64,000 nt of DNA from Paenibacillus castaneae (lineage in GTDB: Bacteria; Bacillota; Bacilli; Paenibacillales; Paenibacillaceae), in NCBI RefSeq assembly GCF_002884445.1, contig NZ_KZ614144.1, positions 3,950,094-4,014,093 on the forward strand, in the 5' to 3' direction. The position numbers were made by a program, and so were the translations under genes. This document shows, piece by piece, positions 54,801-63,082 of the stretch; within the stretch, counting starts at the first letter, position 1, and the number at the start of each line of letters is the position of its first letter. The notes under the pieces are model-generated. The model saw only the letters and a program-made list of their open reading frames with translations, made no database searches and was not told the DNA's origin.

Positions 54801-56395
54801 AACTCCGAGCCTACAGCTCCTTCTGCTGTTCCTACCGCTTTTCCATTTGCGAATGCGACAGCTTCAACCTTCTGCCCCTGAATGCCCGTGCCGGCAACAT
54901 TCAATTTCAACAAACCGTTCTGAATATCCGTCACCATATCCAGTTTATCGATATGCGCTGCAGCTACCGGCTCCAGCCACACCGTCTGCCATATGCCAGA
55001 AACGGAAGTATACCAGATGCCGCCAAGCTTTTTAACCGTTTGCTTGCCAAGAGGCTGATCTGCTCCCAGATCGGTTTCATCGAGCACATGCACAATAAGC
55101 TCATTGTCACCCGGAACAAGATAGTCTGTAATATCAAAGCTGAACGAGGTGTAACCACCTTTATGGTTTCCGACCGAATGTCCATTTACATATACCGTGG
55201 CTATATAATCAACAGCGCCGAAATTAAGCTTTACGCGCTGTCCGTTCCAATTGTCAGGAACTGTGAAGGATCGCTTATACCACATCAAATCCTCCACGCG
55301 ATTAATGCCCGAGAGCTTCGCTTCTGCTGCAAAGGGAACGAGTATTTTCTCCTTCAGCACTTTGCCGACAGGAACTGCCTCCCCTTTCTTAGCCGCCTGA
55401 AATTCCCACTCCCCGTTCAAATTCATCCAATTCTCACGTGCAAATTGAGGTCTTGGGTATTCGGGCAGCACATTCTCTCTGTCTACGTCATCGGCCCAAG
55501 GGGACATGATTTGGTATTTCGATCCGTTGATAAGCGGCTTATCGAAGCTCGCTACGACATCTCCCGCTAACGTTTCCAGACCGCCCTTGCCGTCATAAAT
55601 CGTTTTGACATTGCCTATATCTCTGGAATAAAGCGGCTCTTGAAGCTTAACTACAACGACCTTATCATCGTCTTCTTTCAGAGCTGCAGAAACAAGCGAC
55701 AAGCTGCCTGTTGCAATGCTCACTTTAAAATGATTGATGAACTCAGCGGTAACCGGCTTCAAAGATTGCTGGAATCGAAGCTCTGCATGCAGGCCATCCT
55801 CCAGAACTGCACCCGCGGGAGCAAATCCTTCCGGCAAATAAAAAGCTTCGGTCGGAACCGCTTTTTTCGATAGACTTGGGCTGGACCAGCGCATATGTAT
55901 ATTGGAGCCGCCCGTATCCTCGAAATACTCAAGCTTGATGCTGTACTTCTGGCCTGCAGTTAATGCGACTGGCAGTGAGGTTTGTTCCTTATCCCAGTCG
56001 GCTACCCAGTGATCAATCGTAAGCTTATTATCAATCCATAAGCGGAAGCCATTGTCACCAGTAATGTAGAACGTATAATTTTCCGTAAATTCCGGTTGGA
56101 TATATCCCGTCCATCTAATACCGACGCGATCTTCCTGGCCCGTGAACATTTTGATTGCCGGCTCAAGATCGGAAATATCTAAGTTCGGATCATATCCCGT
56201 ACCTTTAAATGCTCCATAGGTGAAATTGGGCGGTCCGCCCGCAATGTAGTAATCGGCTTTCAAACCATGGTATTGGGTTACATCTGCGCCTTCCGCGGCT
56301 GCAGCCCGAGGGGCGAACGAGAGGGCTGATGCGGCTAGACTGAACAGCATTGACAATGCCATTAACGCGCTTATTGCTTTGCTTCTTTTCAACAT
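51890..56395 (-). CDS. Secreted GH2 glycosidase with PA14, FIVAR, cohesin and dockerin modules
   Basis: About 1501 residues: signal peptide (1-35), PA14 (40-190), linker, GH2 jelly roll (320-475), GH2 immunoglobulin-like domain (485-585), TIM barrel (590-885) with acid/base Glu in VFNEGWG (E705) and nucleophile Glu in LGEYGG (E771), helical FIVAR-like segment (865-940), concanavalin-like domain (945-1138), FIVAR (1145-1220), cohesin (1225-1363), FIVAR (1367-1442), dockerin (1444-1501) with two Ca loops DLNNDQRISIGD and DLNGDGKVDIED. The start at 56395 follows TTGGAGG; the 56410 start does not. The exact sugar is unknown (GH2 covers galactosidases, glucuronidases, mannosidases). Last gene of the surface-complex run. 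Confidence 0.93.
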   Translation of the reverse strand: MLKRSKAISALMALSMLFSLAASALSFAPRAAAAEGADVTQYHGLKADYYIAGGPPNFTYGAFKGTGYDPNLDISDLEPAIKMFTGQEDRVGIRWTGYIQPEFTENYTFYITGDNGFRLWIDNKLTIDHWVADWDKEQTSLPVALTAGQKYSIKLEYFEDTGGSNIHMRWSSPSLSKKAVPTEAFYLPEGFAPAGAVLEDGLHAELRFQQSLKPVTAEFINHFKVSIATGSLSLVSAALKEDDDKVVVVKLQEPLYSRDIGNVKTIYDGKGGLETLAGDVVASFDKPLINGSKYQIMSPWADDVDRENVLPEYPRPQFARENWMNLNGEWEFQAAKKGEAVPVGKVLKEKILVPFAAEAKLSGINRVEDLMWYKRSFTVPDNWNGQRVKLNFGAVDYIATVYVNGHSVGNHKGGYTSFSFDITDYLVPGDNELIVHVLDETDLGADQPLGKQTVKKLGGIWYTSVSGIWQTVWLEPVAAAHIDKLDMVTDIQNGLLKLNVAGTGIQGQKVEAVAFANGKAVGTAEGAVGSELAVPVPNARLWSPDDPFLYDLKVYLKDGVQTVDEVSSYFGMREIKLGKVDGITRPLLNGKFVFQMGPLDQGFWPDGIYTAPTDEALRFDIEAVKRVGMNTIRKHIKVEPARWYYWADKLGVLVWQDMPSLEDRQGNKGADITQAAKTQWLKEYKEMVDQLRSVTSIIVWTVFNEGWGQFDQGGQQTRDATSYVKGLDSTRLVNSTSGWWDAGAGDLLDIHRYPDPGAPSPSDTRAAVLGEYGGLGLHVPGHEWSPQVFSYQLMKSKEQLTSTYITYINRLKQLKDAGLSAAIYTQITDVEYEINGLLSYDRKVEKMDFDRIAAAHRELIGTTTKADLLVEIAKAEAFLSAATAGIGAGEYKQQVIDAFRTVLETANAAAHDANAVSAEIQAALQSLRNAREQFFTSVNDPIPAGSLVDPFDSNQLDKAWSIFKADNSKWSLTRKPGFLSLDTSVGDTFESSNNLPNIFLKDAPSGDFVFTIKVEAPVRKNYQQAGLFLWQNEDNYVKLGHVWDTDGSTGKSLETAYEKNAVYVKAANMAVHPGYDTSYLQIKKVGNVVSTYYWDGTAWKPAADPMTVSLSNLKIGFYGLSSGDRTSIQANFDYFSVGPVEIVDKAALQGAVKAAEGKLGAAIAGTEPGQYPQAAMDAFAGAIASAQGVLANAAADQVAVNAAAAALNQAVTVFDATVIPTSPDEPAAVINGTDQVKAGQSFDLTVGLSGITAEKYQTLYAEMLIISFDPNKLALTSATSLKAGFGIIEQQTIEPGKIRIIAAGQGSAAAANEQWLKLSFLAVAADAAGASSTANIAVSGVEVANSAGDELQVKGASHTVQIITHVDVTALNEAIAAAEAIYNGAVVGTQPGQYPAAAKAALGAAIVKAKEVAVNPNASTAQVSAAIVHLNAAVAAFQASVLSGDLNNDQRISIGDLGIIAAAYGKTSADPNWSQYKRADLNGDGKVDIEDIAMLARWILE

Positions 56396-56471
56396 GTATT
56401 GAACCTCCAATAACTCTTTATATCAAACCTAAATCTATTGGAGGAAGAGATGTCTCTTCCTCCACGTTCAT

Positions 56472-59400
56472 TTAGCCGATAATCCACCTAGCAAGCATCG
56501 CTAAATCCTCAATATCTACTTTGCCGTCATGATTGAGATCTGCCCTCATATACTGAGCCCAATTGGAATCTTCGCTCGTCATGCCATAGGCCGCTGCAAC
56601 AATTGCTAGATCGCCTATAGTGACTTTATTATCATGATTCAAATCCCCATCAATGTCCTTAATGACGCTTGAGCGGAATGTATTAACCGCTTCATTTAGT
56701 GCAATAAGGGCCGACTCAATTTGTGCTTTAGAAGCATTCTCATCTTCAGCTACCAGCTGAGCTTTGACGATAGCCGCTTTCAGCGCTTGCTTGATCGCTA
56801 AAGGATATTGTCCTGGCTGCGTACCGGTCACCGCTTCATCATGAAGCTTCTGCGCTGAAGCAATGGCTGCGTTTAGTGCGGTCTTATCTGCAGGTGCAAT
56901 CGTTATCAGCAGACTATGCTTAGCATCGTTTATCGAAAGTTCTTTCCCTTGGCCGCTCGCGAGTGTACTGTCGGTTATCGTTATGAATGTCTCTCCTGCT
57001 TCATCTAGCATTCCGGACTGGAATGACAGCTTCAGCCAATCATCGTTCGGCGATAACCCCTTGCCTTCGCCGAAAGCGAGAATACGGTATTTACCCGGCT
57101 CCAGCTCTTTCGGCTCCAGCACGCTCAGTCCTTCCCTAAGGGAGGCTGCGCCACGGAAGCTGAGCTTGCTCGGATCGAAGGTTACGGTTATGTCTTGGGC
57201 ATAGATGCTTTGAAATTCGTTGTCCGTAACATTGCTCACGCCGAAAGCAAGGTCAAACGCTTGACCGCTTCGCACGCTTGCCGCGCCAGTCAGTGCAGCG
57301 CTTGGCTGCTTGGAAGGTTCAACTTCTGGCTTGCTTACAGCTGATAAAGCGATATAGTCGAGCTCATAGAAGCCGGCATTTGGTTCCGAACCCCGCATGA
57401 ATGTAATGGAATTAACACCCGCCTTCAGCTCAATGTCTAAGCTGGTTGCCATAAATCTGCCCCAGTTGATCGTTCCTGCGAGCTGTGCGGACTGCGATTC
57501 ACCGTCATTCACAATAATTTTCGCGGCAGCAGGCTGATAATTATTCGTGTTTTGCGCGTACCAGAAAAACATCTTGTATGTCCCAGCCGTTGGAACCTCC
57601 ACTTGATTAAATGTGATATAGCTGTCCGCGTAATCCATTCCCCCTACGTAGCTCCTTCCTGACGCATACGCATTATTGCTGCGGACTTCCGCTTTAAATA
57701 GCTGAGCCTTCTCGGCTTCATACTTAGCCGGTTGAAGTGCTGCATCACCCGATGCCTCTGGGAAATAGGTTACCCGCAAATTTTCTGCACCGAATGGCAC
57801 TAGAGTTAGATCCTCCGTTGCTTCAGCTGAATATACAGGACCGACGGGCGGCTCTGCAGCTGAGACGCCGTTAGGAGCTTTGCCCCATGACGGTATCCGT
57901 TTCCCCTTAGCAATAAGCTTAATCGGGGTAGTCTCCTGCAAGAATGGGTTTTCCGGCATTGGGGACGTAACAACCTTAATCGATGCAGCAGGATTGTCAC
58001 GATCCAACATTAATCCGTAATTCCACGGTGATGCTGCACCAATGCTATATTGCTTGAAGCCTTGTACCTTCACCTGCGGTGCGGGGTTAGATTGCTCTAC
58101 CCAGTTTTCATCGATTTTCAAAGAAAATACGAGTGGTCCGCGTTCAATGCCAATCGAATTATTGACCCATGTAGATGCTTTGATTTCCATCGGCACAGTC
58201 AATATGACCGTATCTCCTTGTTGCCATTTGCGATCGACAGTGTAATATTGTCCGGATTTCACTGCTGCTTGCTGCTGCCCATTAACAGTTACAGCGGCAT
58301 TGTTCGCCCACTCAGGAATGCGCAGCTTAAGCGGAAATGACACACTCTCTGACGCCTCTTCAATAGTGAAGCGGATTTCATCCTCAAACGGATAATTCGT
58401 CGTTTCCTTCACCGTAATGTCAGCGCCTTTGATTCTGGACGAAACGCGGCTAGGTCCATATGCAATGACACCCAGCCCTCCGTCTGCCGTACCTGCCCAC
58501 ATATCCTTCACAAAATATGGCCAGCCCATATGCAGATTGAAGCGACAGCAAGGGAATCCAGAGAAAGGCGACTGTACGGTGCCATTGTCATAATTTTGCT
58601 TAAACCCATTATCAGTTAGCCCGCTCTGCACTTGATTTGGCAAAGAATAGTACTGGTGCGTCTTAAGGTCCTTGCTCATCGCCCCGGGAAGGGAATTGAA
58701 TGTAAGCTTCTCAAGAGCATCTCCGATCCTCGGATCACCGGTAATCATGGCAGCAACTGCATCGCTATGTACCCGCTCCACGATGGCGCAAAGCTCGACC
58801 CCTTGCGTCGATGCAAGTCCGGCCAGCATTTCCGTACCTGAATTAATGCCCGTAATTTGGTTATGCGTCTCATCCAAATGTTGAACTCCAGCTTGGAAAG
58901 CATTTTTATCAACTTCATTTTTTGATAATTGATAATAAATAGCTGGTGTTTTAATTGATTGATTGACATTGACCGTATGCTGCGTGTAGAAATCAGCAGC
59001 ATTGCTCTTAGCGGCTGTGAGAAAATGATTATTCGTAAAAACATCCGTCGCATCGGTGCCTTGTGCATGCAGCTTCTCTGCCAATTGCAGAAGGAAGTCA
59101 TCTCCTGTTCGATTGTAAAGCCATAGGACGACATTCAAATTGTCACCGCTGCGAATTTGTCCCCAATTCATTAAAGGACGCTGATCCAAGTTGTTTAACT
59201 GGTATTTGAAATAGTTCGTTAAGAAAGGAATGACTCGTTCGTCATCTGTCGCCTCGTAATAGTCTTTTAATACATAAATAGCTACCATCCGCGGCCACCA
59301 GTCATTATCGCTGGCAGGGCCGAAGAAACCATCATCCCGCTGGCTCTTCAGCATCCAATTGACCCATTTCTGTGATTTGGCAATGAGGTCCGGATCTTCG

Positions 59401-60854
59401 AGCGTATAAGCAAGCGCAACTAAGCCCTTCACATAATAAATCGGCCGTTCCCAGTTGGAGTCTGGTGCTGTACCTCCCAGCCATTCCGAATTCGTACTTA
59501 ATTCGCTGTATAAATCCTCCGCATACCCGGTTGCTCCTTCCTTCATGAGCTCCAGCTGCTTCAGCAGCCAGCCTTCCGCCTTGACGGAGCCTAACGGCAG
59601 CGGCACGAATGGCGTTTGCAGAAGCGGATCTTTGTTCTTTGCCGGCTCTTTAAACTTTTCAATCGGGACGGCATAATCACTGGCAATAAAATGATCGAAA
59701 GTGGCTTGTGTCTCATCCGCCCATAAGCCAACGCCGCCCGTTGTGAATTTACCCGCGCTTTCGTCGTTGTATTGTAGAGCCGGCTTATGCATATCGTCCA
59801 GGTATACCTGAATTCCGTTGCCATAGGTAACAACCTTCAATTGATAATATTGTCCTGCTGCAACTGAATCCAAAGCTTTAACCGTTTTTAAATCCGTCCA
59901 TTCCTTGCTTAATCGACGGAGAATAAGACTGCCGTCCCCTGCGAGTCCCGCATAGTAGCCTTGAATAGGCTTTCCTTGCTCACCGTCCTGACTTCGGAAC
60001 AATATTCCAGCAGATCCCGCCGCAGTCGGAAGCTTTACATCCGTCTCTGCTGTAAAATCTTTAAAAACGGTATTTTTCACAAGCAGCGAATGATTAGAAC
60101 CAGCATTAACCGTAATTCCGCCTTCTTGCAAATTCCAATCGCCTTTGTTGACTTGCCAATTGGGCAAAGCAACTGCTTCTGATGACTGATCAAACGAATC
60201 AGAGAACTGAACGGTATTCTGTTGATCAGATACAATGAAATTATCGTAAGTAGGCTCTGATTGATAAATCCTTACCCCCACCTGTCCATTGGTGTATGTC
60301 GTATCCGATTGCTCCAAAACAAGCTTATCATTGAGATAAAATTTGATTTGCGAGCCTACTGCACTAACTTTAAACCGATAAGCGACGTTTGGATTAACTG
60401 CAACCTGTGTACGTTTCAGCTCCGTCCATTTGTTATCCATCCGCCCTAGAAATACACTGCCGGTTCCTTGTGCAGAAATGCCTGCATAATATCCCTTTAC
60501 GTTATCTCCACCCGGTGTTGCACTAACGGTTCGGATCAATAATCCCGCATCTCCGTTACGATTAGCAAAGCTAATGTCAGCCTCGATACTCCCGTCCTGC
60601 AGCTCCGTATCCTTGACTAATGCTTTGGAGCCAGAGCCGCTCTTTACGGCAAGCTTGCCATTTGCATTCCACCATATTCCGTCGATGACATTCCAATTTT
60701 CATTAATAATCGAACGATTGAAATGATCCTCGAAAAACCCAGGCTCCGCCGCCGCGGAAGCCTCTACATGGACAGCGGGCAGAAATGCGCCTATATACAT
60801 GGTGATGATAAGCAGCATGGTTATCATTGACTTCAGCAAAGCGCTGAATCTCAT
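56472..60854 (-). CDS. Secreted GH127 enzyme with CBM35-like, cohesin and dockerin modules
   Basis: A 1460-residue exported enzyme: signal peptide (1-36), two laminin-G/DUF1080-like beta-sandwich domains (40-208, 216-392), GH127 catalytic region (412-1035) with VELC (E687, C689) and FPCC (C769, C770) corresponding to the Zn/Cys centre, CBM35-like module (1043-1172), cohesin (1185-1318), FIVAR with PGQYP motif (1322-1397) and dockerin (1402-1460) with loops DLNHDNKVTIGD and DLNHDGKVDIED. It should remove beta-L-arabinofuranose from extracellular glycans, for example arabinosylated plant glycoproteins. Catalysis by a Zn-bound cysteine is noteworthy for a secreted protein, given the exported thioredoxin encoded just upstream. 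Confidence 0.93.
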   Translation of the reverse strand: MRFSALLKSMITMLLIITMYIGAFLPAVHVEASAAAEPGFFEDHFNRSIINENWNVIDGIWWNANGKLAVKSGSGSKALVKDTELQDGSIEADISFANRNGDAGLLIRTVSATPGGDNVKGYYAGISAQGTGSVFLGRMDNKWTELKRTQVAVNPNVAYRFKVSAVGSQIKFYLNDKLVLEQSDTTYTNGQVGVRIYQSEPTYDNFIVSDQQNTVQFSDSFDQSSEAVALPNWQVNKGDWNLQEGGITVNAGSNHSLLVKNTVFKDFTAETDVKLPTAAGSAGILFRSQDGEQGKPIQGYYAGLAGDGSLILRRLSKEWTDLKTVKALDSVAAGQYYQLKVVTYGNGIQVYLDDMHKPALQYNDESAGKFTTGGVGLWADETQATFDHFIASDYAVPIEKFKEPAKNKDPLLQTPFVPLPLGSVKAEGWLLKQLELMKEGATGYAEDLYSELSTNSEWLGGTAPDSNWERPIYYVKGLVALAYTLEDPDLIAKSQKWVNWMLKSQRDDGFFGPASDNDWWPRMVAIYVLKDYYEATDDERVIPFLTNYFKYQLNNLDQRPLMNWGQIRSGDNLNVVLWLYNRTGDDFLLQLAEKLHAQGTDATDVFTNNHFLTAAKSNAADFYTQHTVNVNQSIKTPAIYYQLSKNEVDKNAFQAGVQHLDETHNQITGINSGTEMLAGLASTQGVELCAIVERVHSDAVAAMITGDPRIGDALEKLTFNSLPGAMSKDLKTHQYYSLPNQVQSGLTDNGFKQNYDNGTVQSPFSGFPCCRFNLHMGWPYFVKDMWAGTADGGLGVIAYGPSRVSSRIKGADITVKETTNYPFEDEIRFTIEEASESVSFPLKLRIPEWANNAAVTVNGQQQAAVKSGQYYTVDRKWQQGDTVILTVPMEIKASTWVNNSIGIERGPLVFSLKIDENWVEQSNPAPQVKVQGFKQYSIGAASPWNYGLMLDRDNPAASIKVVTSPMPENPFLQETTPIKLIAKGKRIPSWGKAPNGVSAAEPPVGPVYSAEATEDLTLVPFGAENLRVTYFPEASGDAALQPAKYEAEKAQLFKAEVRSNNAYASGRSYVGGMDYADSYITFNQVEVPTAGTYKMFFWYAQNTNNYQPAAAKIIVNDGESQSAQLAGTINWGRFMATSLDIELKAGVNSITFMRGSEPNAGFYELDYIALSAVSKPEVEPSKQPSAALTGAASVRSGQAFDLAFGVSNVTDNEFQSIYAQDITVTFDPSKLSFRGAASLREGLSVLEPKELEPGKYRILAFGEGKGLSPNDDWLKLSFQSGMLDEAGETFITITDSTLASGQGKELSINDAKHSLLITIAPADKTALNAAIASAQKLHDEAVTGTQPGQYPLAIKQALKAAIVKAQLVAEDENASKAQIESALIALNEAVNTFRSSVIKDIDGDLNHDNKVTIGDLAIVAAAYGMTSEDSNWAQYMRADLNHDGKVDIEDLAMLARWIIG

Positions 60855-60944
60855 CTTGCTTCCTCCTTCAGACTCGTATCAAACTTTCGCTAGCGCTGGT
60901 TGAGCAGATTTCTATTCCTCCCCCTTAAGCCCTTATCGCGGCGC

Positions 60945-61541
60945 TCACCTCCCTGAAGCAAGCTGTTCCAGCTTCAAACGAAATTCCATAGGATCAACCA
61001 AGTGAAAGGTGTCAAGTACTGTACCGTCGGCATCGATAATAAACGTGGTTGGCAATGCGTGCAGCTCATATAAGTAGGAGGCGCGTTTATTGTCATCCAA
61101 TAGGATTGGGAACGTCCATCCATTTTGTTGAATGAACGCCTTGATATCTTCCCCCTGCTTCTCCTCCGAGGATAAATTGATTCCATAAAAATCAATTTTG
61201 TCTTGATACGACTCATGAAGTGTTTTCAGTGTAGGTGCTTCTATGCTGCAAGCCTCGCACCAGCTCGCCCAAAATTGCAGAACGAGAGGTTTATTATTCG
61301 TCTCACCGATTGTGTACGTTTCTCCGTTCAATGCTTTCAACGTAAAGGAAGGTGCCCGCACAGAAGAAGATGCATTACGATGCAAAGCATCTTCTTGCTT
61401 CACACTTAATACTTTCTCAAGCGCTGCAGCATTAAGCTTATTTCCCTCCTTGCCATTGGATGGATTCGATTGAAGCATTAGAATTAAACCAACGGCAGTA
61501 GCAAGCACGAATATGCTAACAATTCGAAATGATTTGCTCAT
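60945..61541 (-). CDS. Exported TlpA/ResA-like thiol-disulfide oxidoreductase
   Basis: About 198 residues: an N-terminal membrane anchor (FRIVSIFVLATAVGLILML), a linker, and a thioredoxin-like domain with the redox motif WCEAC in FWASWCEACSIEAPTL, the cis-Pro region ALPTTFIIDADG and a typical AhpC-TSA layout. It should act on the outer face of the membrane. The start at 61541 follows GAGGAG; the earlier ATG at 61607 would overlap the upstream gene. It lies between the SLH-cohesin gene (25 bp) and the GH127 gene (90 bp). ResA proteins normally serve cytochrome c maturation; no such genes are here, so a role in keeping the Cys-dependent GH127 reduced is proposed. Confidence 0.88.
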   Translation of the reverse strand: MSKSFRIVSIFVLATAVGLILMLQSNPSNGKEGNKLNAAALEKVLSVKQEDALHRNASSSVRAPSFTLKALNGETYTIGETNNKPLVLQFWASWCEACSIEAPTLKTLHESYQDKIDFYGINLSSEEKQGEDIKAFIQQNGWTFPILLDDNKRASYLYELHALPTTFIIDADGTVLDTFHLVDPMEFRLKLEQLASGR

Positions 61542-61566
61542 TTTTTTACTCCTCATGCATAAATTG

Positions 61567-62601
61567 CTAGCTGTTGCTCGGCGATTCATGCGACTGTTTG
61601 TAATCAATCATTGACAGGAGCAGGGTCACCGCTTCTGCACGGGTTGCATTGGCGTTAGGCACGAAGCGATTAGCATCTCTTCCCTTGATAATGCCTGCTT
61701 CTGCAGCCATCGCTACGGATGGATGCGCCCAAACAGGAATATCATTACGATCAGCAAACGAAGATTTTTGGGCTGGATCCACCTGCCACGACAGCGCACG
61801 AGCAATCATAACAGCTATTTCACTGCGTTTAATCGGTTTGCTTGCACGGAAGGTATGATCCTCATAGCCCGTTATGATACCAGCCTCAACCGCAGCAGCT
61901 ACGTAGTCAGAAGCCCAGCTTGGAACACTGCCCGCATCCTTAAATGATAATTTCTCGCCATCCTTGATTGGCAAATCAAGAGCGCGAACGAGCATAGCCG
62001 CATACTCCGCACGGGTAACCTGCGCATTAGGGCGGAAAGTACCATCGGTATAACCATTAATGAAGCCAAGGTTAACAGCTCGTTCGATTGCGCTTTTTGC
62101 CCAGTGACCCGCTATATCCTTGAATACAGTTATATCAAGCACGGCAGACATTTTGACATTCGGCTTTAAAGTAATAGATTCAAGCGCGCTGTTTACAAGC
62201 TTCACATCGGTTAGCTTCACTTCCGCTTTCCCCTTGCCAATGGATTCAAAAAGCAAGCTAGTCAATGCAATCTTGCCGCTATCGCCTGCTTTTTTGCCAA
62301 TTTTGGTCGTAGCGTATACAATTTGAGCACCCTCGACGATTGGCGTTATTGAAAAGCCTGTCATACTGCTGCTTGCCCCATCAAAACGGAGCTTCTTCGT
62401 ATCAAATTCAAGTTTGACTTCAAAAGCGTAAACGTCTTTTAATTTGTCCCCTGTAATGTCAATTCTGATCTTTTTGTCTGCTTGATGCTGAGAGAGCGTG
62501 AAAACAGGCGTATCGGCAGCAGCCATCGCAAAGCTGGGCACTGCTAGAATGAATACCAATACAAACCATCCAACCATACTAAAACGCTTACAATTGATCA
62601 T
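61567..62601 (-). CDS. Cell-surface anchor: cohesin domain plus three SLH domains
   Basis: About 344 residues: signal peptide (1-28), a cohesin-type domain (30-156; KLEFDTKKLRFDGASSS, VYATTKIGKKAGDSGKIALTSL) and three S-layer-homology repeats (159-202, 219-264, 279-326) with VTRAEYAAMLVRAL, IKRSEIAVMIARAL and ATRAEAVTLLLSM. SLH domains bind the pyruvylated secondary wall polymer, so the cohesin is displayed on the surface. The start at 62601 follows AAAGGACG; the earlier ATG at 62619 is on that site. It is the first gene of a run with the thioredoxin and two dockerin-bearing glycosidases, which makes it their likely wall anchor, comparable in layout to OlpA/SdbA of cellulosomes. Confidence 0.93.
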   Translation of the reverse strand: MINCKRFSMVGWFVLVFILAVPSFAMAAADTPVFTLSQHQADKKIRIDITGDKLKDVYAFEVKLEFDTKKLRFDGASSSMTGFSITPIVEGAQIVYATTKIGKKAGDSGKIALTSLLFESIGKGKAEVKLTDVKLVNSALESITLKPNVKMSAVLDITVFKDIAGHWAKSAIERAVNLGFINGYTDGTFRPNAQVTRAEYAAMLVRALDLPIKDGEKLSFKDAGSVPSWASDYVAAAVEAGIITGYEDHTFRASKPIKRSEIAVMIARALSWQVDPAQKSSFADRNDIPVWAHPSVAMAAEAGIIKGRDANRFVPNANATRAEAVTLLLSMIDYKQSHESPSNS

Positions 62602-62799
62602 TGAAATCGTCCTTTCCACGTTCTTAAAGTAGTATTGATGAAGGAGCCTTACTGGTGAAATCGGTCACTCAAGACATAGGCTCAACAAGCTTTCCGCTCG
62701 TTTAGCTTCATTGTACAAATAGGGATGAGGAATGTATTTGCAATATCAGGTTAAAAGTTATGAATTTCCGCAGTTCCGTGAAGTTCATGCTGTAGAAAA

Positions 62800-62843
62800 A
62801 AACAAACCCTTCGACGTATGTATGCGTGACGAAGGGTTTTGTT
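62800..62843 (-). terminator. Terminator before the surface-complex run
   Basis: AACAAACCCTTCGACG pairs with CGTGACGAAGGGTTTTGTT (two small bulges), followed on the minus strand by seven T. It separates the upstream glycosidase and the module fragment from the cohesin-SLH gene, so the latter must have its own promoter in 62602-62799; no clear -35/-10 pair is seen there. Confidence 0.85.
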
Positions 62844-62887
62844 TAACTGCTTATTTTATTGATTGTCCAAGCTTGTATGATTGCTAA

Positions 62888-63082
62888 TCAGGCTGTTCCT
62901 ACAGGAACGCCATTCAAGTGTTCGCCTTCCTTGATCAGTACGTATTCAACCTTGCTGCCGCTCCAGAAATGCATACGGAGCTCCATCTTGCCATCCTTCG
63001 ATTGGCTGAGGAATGAGGGTGTCAATATAATAGAATCACCATTATCAGAAGGATAGAACGCTTCACATTTTTTATCGTTTAA
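62888..63082 (-). pseudogene. Detached 3' gene fragment encoding an X2/Ig-like module end
   Basis: A 64-codon open frame lacking any start codon or ribosome site. It reads DSIILTPSFLSQSKDGKMEL then RMHFWSGSKVEYVL and ends in PVGTA-stop. The strand pattern (hydrophobic residue, x-SFL-x-x-x-x-DG, then FWSG-x-x-V) resembles the end of the X2/Ig-like modules of secreted glycosidases. It overlaps the stop of the next gene (63072) in a different frame, which suggests a truncated neighbour or a frameshift. A terminator follows. Confidence 0.6.

Noticed and set aside
51890-62601. Classical cellulosome gene cluster
   Set aside because: There is no multi-cohesin scaffoldin, no cellulose-binding CBM3 and no cellulase; the arrangement is different and is described as a separate hypothesis.
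62602-62799. Riboswitch upstream of the cohesin-SLH gene
   Set aside because: The 200-base leader has GCGGAAAGC-like pieces but no ordered set of conserved elements from any class I know.
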